From Isoetes taiwanensis (lineage: Eukaryota > Streptophyta > Lycopodiopsida > Isoetales > Isoetaceae), in NCBI GenBank assembly GCA_021234155.1, contig JAJEKV010000017.1, positions 15,641,455-15,705,454 on the forward strand: a stretch of DNA of 64,000 nucleotides, in the 5' to 3' direction. Below, one piece after another: positions 1-11,905 of this stretch. Under the pieces are notes generated by a model. It was not told where the DNA came from and did not search any database. It was given only the letters and a program-made list of their open reading frames with translations. The translations under genes and the position numbers were made by a program. Each line of letters starts with the position of its first letter. Position 1 is the stretch's first letter.

Positions 1-1760
1 ACGGATGTCGCTCAATGTCAACACATGTAAATGGCTGGCCGCCCGACTAACCCAAGATAAAGGTCCGGATTTGATCATAATAGTCAAGTAATTTTGAAGG
101 GAAAGAGATTCATCCTCAATGACTCCTATCTATGTACATTGATAGAGCTCGCCCCATTGAAGCTCACCAATCCATCCGCCATCTCAATTCAAGATGGTGT
201 GTTCCCCGCAATAATGGAGGCAATATGCTTTTCATGTAAAAGTGGATATGCGTAGCATTATGCTTCGCTCCAATGTGGGATTTATGGCGCCGGGTAGTGT
301 GTTGTCTTGACCTCGCTCAAGGGCACCGCATCCCAAAGCTTGGCTGGCGGAAGCAAGCGCCAAGATATTGCCTCGCGACGACCGGGCCGCTTGCACATGT
401 ATGCACCGGTGTTCCCCGCACATTCCATCTAGCCAACCACCGAAGCCTTTTCCTCCAACAGCCTTGAAGCGCCCCATTGCCATGATGTTAGCGAAGATGA
501 GCATCGGCCCATATTGACCACCTTCAAAGTAGACAGGGCTACCAAGAGTCACCAAGAGGCAAGAATCCTACTCGCTAGTAGAATTTGATATGGGACCGAC
601 TTCACCCTAGTGCTCGTATCAAGAAGGCTTTCAGACTCGCCCAAGTACTATCGGGCCCCATACTTCAACATCGACAAAGGACAAAAGCCTACCAAGACCT
701 TGAACAGTATGACCTGATGGGCCCAATCACAACTCCGGCCAGAGTCGTATGGATGTGTCCTGCATAGTAAAAGGAAACTCCACTCCCAAATATTTGTATG
801 TGGATGCCACTCACATTCTCGCCTCTCAGAATCAAGGAGGGGGATCCTCACCATCGTATACCGCTATGCGAGAACCATCTGTCTTGGTCGCTGACGCGCA
901 TATCAATCGCTAAGTGTATCGTGTCTAGGGCATCGGTGATGTCGCTGCATTTCTCGCTAGTAGTGCGCCCGCCATCATCAAAGATATAATAATCAATGAC
1001 GGTGGAGAAGCAGTATTCGGCCGCCCCATTATCAAAGCAAGCCCTCCTAATTGATCAATGTAAACCCAACAATGTTGGGGAGAGAGGGCATCCTTGACAA
1101 ACCCCGACATACTACTATTATTAAATGATTGGCTTATCGGGTCGCAACCGACCAGCATCTTTTCATATAGCTCCTCGTATTAATCGCATTCCGCAAATCT
1201 ACAGAACCCTGTACCGATAGGGAGAACATGTAGTTCCCATGTACTCCCATACATTTCTCCTTCTCAGCATATCAAAAGCTTTTGTGAGATCCACAAATAG
1301 TGCAAATAGTTGTCTCCTAGTTTTCTTAACAGATTCAATGACAACTCTAATGGTAACCAAGTGATCGATAGTGGACTTTTGAGGCCTGAACCCTACCTGC
1401 CCAATTGCCCTTACATTGTTTTCTTCAGACCATATGCTCATTTTTTTCTCCATAATAGTAGCAAACAAATTAGAAAAAAACTACTTACCATCACCATATG
1501 ACAATTATTTGGATCTTTGATATCCCCAGTCTTATGGATAGGCATAACACGGTTAATCTGCCATGATGGAGGAAATCATCTTAGTGATAACTCGTGTGGT
1601 GGTCGTCCCGGCCCATTTCACCATTTCTGATGCTAGCCCAAGAGCATCTTTTGTTTTACCAAAAGTTTCTTTAGACCACCTACTATATCATTCTCAGCCA
1701 ATACTAAGCTGGATACATTTTTTTTCCATCTGATCATCCAGGTCCTCGATGTAATATAAT
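1..1760 (-). mobile_element. Degenerate LINE (non-LTR retrotransposon) reverse-transcriptase fragment
   Basis: Read on the minus strand, 1640 down to about 925 translates in pieces into a LINE reverse transcriptase. An 'IHKTGDIKDPNN' block (near 1540-1500) is followed by 'GFRPQKSTIDHLVTIR' and 'FVDLTKAFD' (1468-1199), the latter matching the conserved RT block with the first catalytic aspartate. Then comes 'LSPQHCWVYIDQL' (1110-1050), a decayed form of the usual 'PLSPTLFGLYIDQL'. Frame changes and stops separate the blocks, so the copy is dead. Lower-coordinate sequence (240-900) is shared with the second LINE copy at 14040-15800 (for example the 'catcccaaagctt' block at 329 and 14270), so the element probably runs past base 1. 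No intact ORF, promoter or tail is visible in this copy. Confidence 0.75.
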
Positions 1761-1799
1761 TTGTGCCAAAGAAGGCTACCACCCTGAGATATTTTCAAA

Positions 1800-3740
1800 A
1801 GGAGAACTGAGAGATTGCCAAACAAAAGATGGAGAAGGAGCAGGGTAGAGAGAGAGAGAGAAAGGAGAAGTAGAAGCAGAGAGAAGAGAAAAAAGATTTT
1901 TGGAGGAGCAACGAGATAGTATTAAGCAAAAGAAAGCAAGGAACAAAGCAAAGAAAGGAAAGGGGAAAAGTTTGTTTTGCAAGCCTCCAGTGTCCTTGAT
2001 ATGAGCATTACCGTTAGTATTGTAGGGATAGGCATATGGGAGGACATATATGTCAGGACGTGCCATTTCTAGACAGTGACTGCATAGTGAGAATAGTATT
2101 ACAAGTGCGAGGGTCAGAGACCATCTGCATTTTCCATATGTCTTTAGGATGAAGATGACAATCCTTAGCTCAGTGAATCCACAATTGAAGCATGCTTTAG
2201 ATTGGATTGACTATAGACCCCATGGTGGAGTGATTATTTGCAAGGCTTTGCACGAGACGCACTTGCATTGTTTTGATGGGATGATTGGATATTGCCTCAA
2301 GGATTTAGAAAAGTTGCATTCCAAAAACTATACAAAACGGAGCAAATAGAGAAAGGGATAGACAAGTACGCCTTGTATGGAGCAGGCGAGATTAAAAACT
2401 GTGTGGTACTAGACGACTGGAATTTATTCCAATGTGCCAAGCATTTTGTGATGTACCATGAAAGAAAGAAGAGGTCTCTTAATCTTGGCTACACTATAGC
2501 ACTTATGTTAAGAACTGAAAATGTCATCTTCTCTAGTGCTTGGGTGCATCCCTTCAATACTGCACACATTAGCCAGGATGGAGTAGATGCAGCATGGCAC
2601 TTGATCTTGACCCCTCACATGCGTCCATCAAAGATGTACATTGCGTAATCTATGGGCTTTTTGCAAATGTTGTTCCTCTTTGCAGAGTGGCAAAAGAAGG
2701 AAAAGGTTTTGGGATGGTTGAAAAGGTTTTGAAGAGGTTTTGTGATGATGATTCCTGGCATCATTTCTATCATCCCAAAATCTTCTCCTTCTTTTGCCCG
2801 TCTGCGAACAGGAACAATATCTGCAGGAAGCCCATAGATTACGCAACCTACATTTTTTATAGACGCATGTTAGGAGATCAGGGTCAGGCACTATGATGCC
2901 TCTACTCGTTCTTGGCTAATGTGCGCAGTACTAAAGGGCAGCACCCAAGCACTAGATATGATAAATTTTTCAGTTCTTAACATACATGCTATAGTGTAGC
3001 AAAGATTAGACAAGCTTTACTTTCTTCTATGGTATAAAACAAAATGGTTGGCTGGCTGCAATAAAGTTTGGTTGTCTACTATCACACAATCTTTAATCTC
3101 ACCTGCTCCATACAAAGCGTACTTGTTTTTTTTTTTTCCATTTGCTTCGTTGACACCTTTTTTATATAGCATTTGAAATGCAACTTTCCTAAATCCTTGA
3201 GGCAATATATGATCCCCGTCAAAATAATGCAAGCGCGTCCCACGCAGAGCCTTGCAAATAACCAACTCACCAAGGGGCTTATGATTCACCAAGAGGCTTA
3301 TGATCAACCCAATCCATATCATTTTTCATTCGTGAATTCATTGAGCTAAGGATCTCCATCCTAAAGATACATTGCAAAATGCAATGGAGAATTACACTCG
3401 ACCTACGCTCTTGCGATACCACCATCACAACTATCACGATCAAAAATTAGAAATCGCACATCACGACATATATGTCCTCCATATTATTATCTGCGTTACT
3501 CATGGTAACACTCCTTGTGCGTCAATCCACCGGACACTACATGCTTGCACAACATATTTTTTTCTCTTCCCTTGGTTGGCTTTGTTCGTTGCCTTCTCCA
3601 ACCTAAGGCTATCTTGTTGCTCCTCCAAAAGCCTTTTTTTCTCATCTCTATGCTTCTCCTCCCTCTCACCTCTAGCTCCTTACTCTCTAAGCTCCCTTTG
3701 ATAAGCACAGCTCCTCCTTTTTACCAAATCTCTCATGGCG
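1800..3740. repeat. Large near-palindromic inverted repeat (about 0.95-kb arms, almost no loop)
   Basis: The left arm (1800-2743) is the reverse complement of the right arm (2745-3740) with scattered mismatches and small indels. Direct checks: 2641-2657 pairs perfectly with 2830-2846 (17 bp). 2362-2386 pairs with 3102-3126 with about one mismatch. 2042-2054 pairs with 3466-3478. The purine-rich stretch at 1830-1960 pairs with the pyrimidine-rich stretch at 3550-3730. All the inner pairs give the same centre, about 2744. Both arms keep a similar reading frame (plus from 2292, minus from 3322) with shared 'PQGFRKVAFQ' and 'KYALYGAGEIK', so the repeated unit may once have been coding. No family was recognised. 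It could be a foldback transposon, an inverted duplication, or a source of long double-stranded RNA. Confidence 0.85.
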
Positions 3741-6550
3741 CTATCCTTCTTTGTCCTCCCTCTATTCTTTTCAATAACTAAAGCCACAACACATGCTTCC
3801 TCCATTATAACATCCTATGTTGCAACAATTCTCTCATTTTAATATTCTATATATTCTCTATTTCAAGGGTTTATGGGGATTTATTGGCGTGTATGAACCT
3901 TGATTTTCCAGCGCATACTCGGCGTGACGCCCGTCAAGCTGGCTCACATCTCTCTTTCCACAAAATTTACTTGTACTTTCTAAAAGGTCGATTTACAGCA
4001 TACATATATTTCATTCCACCATTGCTTAAGTGCGGCCACATAAAAACCCAATGGTAGCGCGAACAACGCTTATGATTCTGGCAGCGAGAGCGACATCTTT
4101 AGCAGGACCTACTTGTGCATGTGAATTACTTAGCGGATGGCTGTGGCATGAGTAAAGATGGCAAAGGGGAGTGCGTAGGAAACCATGCGGCACCAGATCT
4201 CTTGGAATAAAACTTACGGCTCTACCACGCGTGCAAACAGCAAGCAATCCACCACGGCGTCCTCTTCACCTCGAAGCGAACCGAGCCCTCCGAGGAGAAG
4301 AAAACCTTACGGTACCAATGCCCGGCTCACTAGCTGTTATGGTACCGAGGGCGGACCAACAAATTTTGGGAGCTCACAGCAAACCACAAGGCCTGGCGAG
4401 GGGTTTGCGACTCGAGCTCGTATGCGCCAATCAACGGTCCCTATTTTTGCAGAGACTTGCCGCAAAATAAGGCCATCGGCCTTTACAAATCATAGCGAGA
4501 AAGACTATTAGCTATGTTAGAAGACACATCAAGAAATCGTCTTTGCGGGTCGGATGTAAGAAGAAGGCACGGATAGCGAGGGTGCTTGCAAATAAGGTGA
4601 GAGCCATCATGCAGGGGCGGAAGATTCAAGCCGCGACTTTGCATGATTTTTTCAATGTACTTGACTAAGATAATCTTAGCGCGTGCTTAAATGATAGAAA
4701 GAACAAAGTCGATATAATATTTCTACTGTTATTCAAAGCGAAGCATCCCGATATGGATAGCGTAACACAAGAACCATAACAAGCTCCGCAGACTCCAAAG
4801 GCAACCACCGAGGGGACATGGTACGAAAACCTTGTCTATTTGCCTCCGCGCGAAAATCCCACTCACTGCTGCTTCTTAGCGTGCACTCTTATCTCTATGC
4901 TAAAAGCATTTACTAAAAGCGTATGCAAAGAAAACATCACCACTAAATGCAAATAAGCTGCTCAAATCCCTCAAATATCACGATTTCTAATACGATACAA
5001 TTTCAAATCTTAGCCTGAAGCCATTTACCACAAGAAGCACCTCCACAAATGCAAACTAAAACGTGGAAGTTTATCCCACTATTATATAACATCCTATGTT
5101 GCAACAAATTCACTTTCTGTTGGAAATAAAGGGGCGGCGAAAGGGAATTTGGAGGCTTGCATCGAGGGGTTCGAGAGGTAGGGGAGTTTGGCTAGAAGTT
5201 ACTGATTGAATCTCTTAAAGGCCGATTGGGGTTTAGAGACTCTCTGCGAGTGGTTTCAACAAAAATTTCGGTTGCCATAAACTGGAATTGCATATAAAAG
5301 ATTCATCCAAACATGCAAATTTCGATTTTAAAGGTTAGAAATTTGGGGATTTTTTAGAAAGGTTAAGCGACCATCTTGGCATGCCATGCTCACGGCCTAG
5401 GCGAGAGGCGAGTAGATTTAATTGCATATCTTAGATTCATAGCCTAAGTAGCAAAGTTCGCGATTGCATTAAAAGGGGTTATGTAGGTGCGCCCGTGACC
5501 CCAAGGCTCCATAGATCACACGGCACTAACACTCCCACATGATTTTCACGATTATTAATGCTCTTACTTAGGCCAAATGAAATTTCTTGCGGTCTTACTT
5601 AAAGCCGATGAAATTTCGCGGGAGGACTTACTGCGATTATGGGTGAGGGAGTCTCTCACCGTGGAAGCCGTTCTTTGTATACATATTCCATTAGTGCTCT
5701 GCTTCAATCGAAGAGATTCTTTCTATATTCTTGATTAGTTTGATCTTATTTTCAATTAATGTATGTATTTTGTTTCAGCCTTTAAAAATTTGTGATAGAA
5801 TTCAGGCAAATTTCAACTTAGCTTTGTTTGGAACTACGGTTTCCACTTCAATTTTGTAAAATCCGGATCTAAAATATTTTTCGAACCCTGCTTGCATCCA
5901 ATGCTCTGCTGCCGCAATGGAGCTATTTATGGCAATCACTTCTTCATCCAACCAACTTAGAACCCCTCCCACCAGCTTCATTGCGAAAATTCATGGCAAT
6001 GGCAATAACAATAGCAATGGCATTATGGCAACAAAATTCACAGGTTATGATCTTACCTGAGGACCGTTGGGTTGCCGCTGTCAATCGGCCATCACTCCAA
6101 AGCTTCTAATAAGCAAGCGCAAAGTGACTGCATGCAATCGAAACTTGGCTAACTGCAATTATATCGGGAGCTGGAAAACGGAAGGGCGCAATTAGATGCT
6201 GTTGTTCGTCGCTTGAACTGGTCGCTGATGTTGGTCGCGAGGTTAGTGTAGCTGTCCGATGTTTGATACTGTTCCTAAAGATGTCTGATGCTGTCCAATA
6301 CTGTCTATTAGAGTTGCTGCCTCTATATAGGTGTCGCTGCCCTTAAGGAGGTCACTCTGCCTTTTCTTCTACACCAATATAAGGACGTAAGCCAAATTTT
6401 GTGTATAAAAGTCTATTCGGAAAACAAAATTATGACGAGCTTTAAATAAATACAAAGGCGCGTAGGATTGAGCTTCGAAGTTCCAAGTTGGAACTCGCAA
6501 TTTTAAACCTTGAAGTAGCCATAAATCCCCATTTTCTTGCAACATTTGCA
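3741..6550. other. Intergenic, no gene recognised
   Basis: Only short unconvincing reading frames are present. The longest is about 108 codons at 4185, rich in S/T/R/P, with no recognised domain. 5540-5700 has two similar 'gatgaaatttc' segments and a small inverted pair around 5645-5665, suggestive of decayed repeat DNA. 6220-6330 holds imperfect short direct repeats of a 'gtctgatgctgtcc'-like word just upstream of the PPR gene. No promoter element could be assigned with confidence. Confidence 0.5.
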
Positions 6551-6565
6551 AGCTCTGAGACCATC

Positions 6566-6648
6566 ATGGCACCTGAGAAATACAGTTCGATCGGGTTCTC
6601 TCCTCCAGCTTTCAAATACAGAAAATGACTGCCCCGAAATTCTTATAA
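6566..6648 (+). promoter_or_regulatory. Two short upstream ORFs in the PPR leader
   Basis: Two AUG-started mini-ORFs precede the proposed PPR start at 6652. uORF1 is 6566-6628 (20 codons plus stop) in a good context (A at -3, G at +4). uORF2 is 6625-6648 (7 codons plus stop). They overlap by ATGA: the stop TGA of the first shares bases with the ATG of the second, and the second stops four bases before the main ATG. If the transcript starts upstream of 6566, they would be expected to reduce or gate translation of the main ORF. The transcript start is not known. Confidence 0.45.
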
Positions 6649-6651
6649 AGG

Positions 6652-9600
6652 ATGGTATTGGAACCTGCTGTTGTTGTTCAGCGATCATTGCCTGCCCATA
6701 TTAGCAAACATCCATTCAGGTATAGACCATAATTTTGATTGGTTTGGTTTATCTCTGTATGAATTGTTTATCTTATCCATTAGCAGGTCCTTTGAACAGT
6801 TGAGTAAGCATGGATTCCTAGATGAAGCATCAAAGAATGCAGAGGTACTGCTAAACCAGGGAATCCCTTTATCCAGAAATAGTGTTTACTGCCTACTACA
6901 GGATTGTTGCTTGTTGCAAGATATTCACAGGTGTCGGAAAGTGCAATCTTTAGTTAGGAAAACAGGGCTAGATTCCGTTTCTATCTTTGCTGACCATCTC
7001 ATTCGTTTATTTGCATCTTGTGGAAGTTTAATTGAAGCAAATCAGACGTTTAACAAAGTTGTAAAACCAAGACAGTTCACATGGGGTGCCATTATAGCTG
7101 CCTGTGCAAAGCTTGGGGAGGGTAATATAAGCCTTCAGGCTCATGGTACAATGTTGATGTCGGGTATTAAGTGTGACAATTGTACATATCTTGCACTTTC
7201 GAAAGCATGCAATATCACAGCATCAGGTCTTAGATATGGAAGGTATATCCATGAACAGATGATTAAAAATGACCTGCACTTGGACAATGTTATGGGAAAT
7301 GTACTGATTGATATGTATGCAAAATGTGGAAGCTTGGAAGAGGCATGTAGTTTATTCAATGGCTTACCTTACAAGGACCTGATTTCATGGAATACGATCA
7401 TTTCTGGCTGTGTCCAACATGGTGAAGGAATGCTTGCGTTACAGTTTTTCACTGAGATGCAGTGTGCAGGAAAGATTCCTAATAGAATCACACTTTCAGG
7501 CGTCCTGAAAGTATGCATTACAAATAAAGCTTTAATGCTAGGCAGGAGTATCCATAATGAGATTATTAACAACGAGCTTCAGTTGGATACTTTGCTTGGG
7601 AGTCAGCTTATTGATATGTATACTAAGTGTGAGAGCCTGAAGGAGGCATCTAATGTCTTTTGTAACTTGGCGAACAGGGATTTAGCACTGTGGGCTCTGA
7701 TGGTGACAAGCTATGTCCAGCATGGTGAAATGCAACTTGCCTTAGAATGTTTTGACGATATGCAGCATGAGAACACAAGACTGAATAAGCTTTCCTTTTT
7801 GAGCTTACTGAAAGCATGTGGGAGCATACAGGACATATTCCTGGGCAGATGCATACATGAACAAGCCATTGAAAGTGGATGCAAACATGATAATTTTCTG
7901 GCTAGTGTGCTTGCCGACATGTATGCAAAATGTGGGAACTTGGAGGAGGCCTGCAAAGTTTTCAATAGTTTACAAAGCAGAGATGTGGTCTTATGGGCTA
8001 CAATGATCAATGGATACACTCACTTTGGCGAATGTACTCTTGCCCTAAATTGTTTCAAAGATATGCAGCATGAGGGCATGGAACCAAATGGTTTCATATT
8101 TTCTAGCATGTTCAAAGCATGTGGCAGCACTGGGGCCATCGAGGAGGGAAGGCGAATCCATGAACAGGTCATAAAAGATGGGCTTCAGCTTCACATTGTT
8201 GTGGGGAATGCTTTGATTGATATGTATGGTAAATGTGGGAAATTGGAGGAGGCATGCAAAGTCTTTGAAGAATTGCTAAAGCGGGATGCTATCTCATGGA
8301 ATACAATGATTTCTAGCTATGCTCATTGTGGTGAGGGACTTTATGCCTTAGAGTGTTTTAACAGGATGCAGCATGAAGGATTAAGTCCTGACAAGGTCAC
8401 GTTTTCAAGCATCTTGAAAGCATGTGCAGGCATTGGTGACATTGATCAAGCCAAGTGCATGCATGAGAAAATTGTTGCAAGCAATTTCCAGAATGATACA
8501 GTTGTCGGAAACGCCCTCCTTGATATGTATGGAAAATGTGGGGACTTAGTTCAGGCACGCAATGTCTTTAACATGCTACCCTGCCGGGATGAGGTATCCT
8601 GGAATTCGATGATAGGTGCATATGCTCAGAGTGATGAAGGACTTCTTGCCCTAGAATGCTTCGAAAAAATGCATGACGAGGGAATAAAGTCAAACAAAGT
8701 AGCTATTTTAAATGCCTTGAGAGCATGTGCAAGTATTGGAGCCATTGATCAAGGAAGGCGCATCCATGACCAGGTCGTTGGGTGTGGGCTCCTAGATGAT
8801 GACGCCTTGGGTAATACCCTTATTGATATGTATGCTAAAAATGGTTTCCTGGAGGAGGCATCAAAAATCTTCAAGCTATTGCCAAATAAAAGTGTAGTTT
8901 CCTGGTGTGGGATGATTGCTGGACATTCTAGATGTGCTGATGCCAGCTTGGTTGGGCAATGTTTTGAGGAAATTGAACAAGGGAATATTCAACCAGATGA
9001 GGTGTTATTTGTTAGTATTCTTGCTGCTTGCAGTCGGGTTGGCCTGGTGGATGAAGGTCGTAGGTACTTTAAGGTCATGAGCCAAAACTATGGCATAATA
9101 ACACAACCCTCTCACTATAACTGTATGGTTGATCTTCTTGGTCGTTCTGGACACTTAGATGAGGCAGAGAATATTCTTGGCTCTATTCAATTGCATGTTA
9201 TTGGATGCATATCTCTGCTTACTGCATGTAACATGTACAGGAACGTAAGTTTAGGTAGAAAATGCTTTGATCGTGCTGTCAAACTGGATCCTTATAATGC
9301 AGCCACTTATATGCTCATGTCAGACCTATATTTCCATTGCGGTATGCTGAATAATGCCGAGGAAATTGAAAGGATGCGCAAATGTGCTGGTGCCTGGAAA
9401 AAACCTGCAAGGGCATGGATAGAGGTTGATAACAAGGTGCATGAGTTCGTTGTTGGAGATAAAGGTCACCCACAGAGTAAGGTGATACGTGAAATGCTAA
9501 AGAAACTGATGATTCGAATAAAGGAAACAGGATACACTCGAAATATAACTTTAATGCTGGGGCAAAAATCATGGAAGCAGAGAGAAGAAGCCTTATGTGG

Positions 9601-9811
9601 GCACTCTGAGAAATTGGCAGTAGCTTTTGGTATTATCAGCACTCCTACAGGGGCAACCATTCGAATCACAAAAAATCTTAGAGCATGTGTCGACTGTCAT
9701 AATGTGATCAAGCTCATTTCTAAAATTGAAAGGCGGGAGATCATATTAAAAGATGTTTACCGTATTCACCATGTGAAGGATGGTTTCTGTTCTTGTGGGG
9801 ATTATGATTAA
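6652..9811 (+). CDS. PLS-class pentatricopeptide-repeat protein with E and DYW domains (organellar RNA editing factor)
   Basis: Predicted organelle-targeted RNA-binding protein; DYW proteins carry out site-specific C-to-U editing of plastid or mitochondrial transcripts. The uninterrupted frame from 6671 has no ATG near its beginning. The best model starts at ATG 6652 and splices out 6720-6786 (67 nt; CAG/GTATAG donor, TTAGCAG acceptor), joining frames exactly to give 1030 aa. Seven S-type motifs of the 'LIDMYAKCGxLEEA' form, each between P and L motifs, make about 24 repeat units up to residue ~800, then E1/E2. The PG-box-like 'HPQS' and DYW domain occupy roughly 895-1030. The cytidine-deaminase signature is intact: H962-S-E964 and C990-x2-C993-H994, then 'CSCGDY'. 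The final residue is Asp, not the usual Trp. The short N-terminus (residues 1-23) is a plausible but weak transit peptide. Neighbours: no functional link seen. Confidence 0.93.
6720..6786 (+). other. 67-nt phase-2 intron after codon 22 of the PPR gene
   Basis: The donor is CAG/GTATAG at 6720 and the acceptor is TTAGCAG ending at 6786. The body is T-rich. Splicing links the ATG-containing frame (6652) to the PPR frame, creating an Arg codon across the junction. Unspliced RNA from ATG 6652 would leave the PPR frame. Most PPR-DYW genes lack introns, so an N-terminal mini-intron is unusual and worth confirming from cDNA. Confidence 0.7.
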
Positions 9812-10171
9812 GTTTAAACACAACGTCGAAACAAATACAAGTCTGGCTTTTGCCCTCTTCATGATAATGTATAAGCGATGACTTTTATGGGCACAAATCA
9901 TAGAGCATGCAAAATCTTTGGAGGATGCTTGATAAGAAATGGAAGATATCGAGAGGCAAGAATCTTAGTGAGTAGAATGTCGACGTCCCTTGAATGCTGT
10001 TCACAATGTCTCTATACCTGCACGGCTGTTGCGTTTCATCAACATATCCCTTTGCTAAGGTTGTGCGCAATGTACTCTTAATATACCTGCATGGCAGTTA
10101 TGGACTTGCGGAGGCCATCGACAGTTCACCTCCCTCATGCAAGGTGCTTCTCCCATGTTTCTGCTTCATTC

Positions 10172-11905
10172 TATTGTCAAAACTGGAAGCTTTTCAGTTG
10201 TTGTCTGGATAAAATGCAGGTTATACAGAAGGATCATACCTCAGCCATTGTCAATATTCCAGGTATGAACTATTGCTCAGGCTTTTATCTTTGAATGCTT
10301 TATTCATTTGCTTGTTGCACATATCTTTGCTTATTGTCTGCAAGTACAGAGCTAGGTGATCTTTGACAAATCTCCAATCAAAAATCATTTCTCATCTAAC
10401 TCGACTTTCCTATGCCATGCTAACTATATAAAACTTGCTAAGTTGGAACTTGCCGAAGTACAGGCCTAAACCCTTTTTAGGTTCAAGATTCTGATGGGGT
10501 TTCATATATAGCTCTGTCTGCTACTCGACGGGCCATCTCTGACTTCCAGTACTCCTATTCTGGTTAGTGGTGCGTGCCTTTCAGCCCATATAGGAAAGGT
10601 CTTAGTCATCTGCTTTGGTTTTGACGTCTAAAATTGGCTGCTTGTTTTATATGCAGGCCATTCGATACAAATGGATGCTTTAGATGTTTCTACTGGTCAG
10701 GGATAAGGTATCTGCGTATTCTTTACATTGTGGCCTTCTTGTTTCAAGGCTGCAATTTATTGAAGTGGAAATGAACAAGTTAATATGTGATATACAAGAT
10801 AATTTCTCATCTGTAACCTCATGGTTAGTTGTTTAGTTTATCCACCCTCTTTTTAGATGCAGAACCTAGTACAAGCTTAGTGAAGGCACCATCTCAATCA
10901 ATCAATAAGGAAGCATTAAATGGCAAGGACTATTCACCTCCTTGGCCCCCACCAATGCCACCAGTACCTGGTCCCAGTGGAAATCATTCGTTCTAGTTTA
11001 CCGCGTGTTCGTAGTGCCTACCATTCATTCACAAATTGATGAAATTTGAGATTACTTGGACCAGCTGCTGGAGCAGTGATCTCAACAAAGGAAACTAAAT
11101 AACCGTCTTTATGCAGTTCTCAATGGGTTGCATTGATGGCATCGATTAGGAATCCAGGGTTTGTCCTGTGCAAGGTGAATATGATATCATTGTTTCAGGA
11201 GCAATCTGTTGGGATTAGGAAAGAAAAATTGTACTCTTTGCTACTAGCAGGTATAATCCTCGGTTATGCTCCTAACATGGCATCTAATATATAATCAATC
11301 ACAGATGATTCCCTTTCACAACATCCAATAAGAGACTTCCATGATGGGGACTGGACTAGCCCTATCCAAAAACAGGTTCCTTCTTTCTTGGGTTTTTTAA
11401 TCTAAAGATTCAACTATTCTTTTAGTCATTCCATTTTCGCATTACAGGCTGCCTTTCTTGCTGAGATGGCAGCATCTTTGAAAATGTTAGGCTTTCAATG
11501 CAGGATCAAATAGGACTTTTTGTTGTGGACATAATAATCTGGATAAAAAAACTGGTGATTAGATTATCTACACTTTAGCAACTCTTTTGGAGATAAATGG
11601 CCAGTTGGTAAGTGATGATTTATCAAAACAGCCATTCAAGCCAAACCTAATTTTGTTCAATTTGTTAACAGGTACATGCGAATGTGAATCAAATAACTTT
11701 CTTACATAATGATGCTTTCAATTATACTAGGGTTGTTACTGGCTATGTTCGAGAGGGACAGAACTGCAAAGAACAATTAGTAAGAAATGAATTTAATTAC
11801 AAACGACGGCCCACATATTACCTTCTACCAAGTGCTAGTACAACTGGAAGATACCAGCAGATTACGCAGGTTCTATTGGATGGGGTGGTGGACGGAATTT
11901 TTTAG
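10172..11905 (+). CDS. Exon-like blocks of an unidentified spliced gene (partial or decayed)
   Basis: Several short stretches join in frame at good splice sites. Block A ends at 10262 ('VIQKDHTSAIVNIP'). B is 10488-10562 ('DGVSYIALSATRRAISDFQ'). C is 10657-10695 ('HSIQMDALDVST'). D starts at 10857 and carries 'NKEALNGKDYSPPWPPPMPP', with a stop at 10994-10996 unless a donor near 10968 is used. Further blocks are 11305-11375 ('HPIRDFHDGDWTSPIQKQ'), 11448-11513 ('AAFLAEMAASLKMLGFQ', then a stop) and 11674-11779 ('TRVVTGYVREGQNCKEQL', then a GTAAGAA donor). Phases agree for A to D. I do not recognise the protein. The proline-rich block D resembles a linker. No start codon or complete ORF could be established, so it may be a pseudogene, or a gene whose first exons overlap the PPR 3' region. 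Confidence 0.5.

Noticed and set aside
2292-2896. Candidate genes of 100-118 codons within the palindrome
   Set aside because: The frames overlap, shift between arms and match no family; kept only as evidence that the repeat unit may once have been coding.
7141-9669. Antisense frames opposite the PPR gene
   Set aside because: Shadows of the strongly supported PPR reading frame.
9773-9811. Frameshift as explanation for the DYD ending
   Set aside because: The frame is intact through CSCGDY and the stop follows directly; no single insertion or deletion restores a terminal Trp plus stop in the visible sequence.
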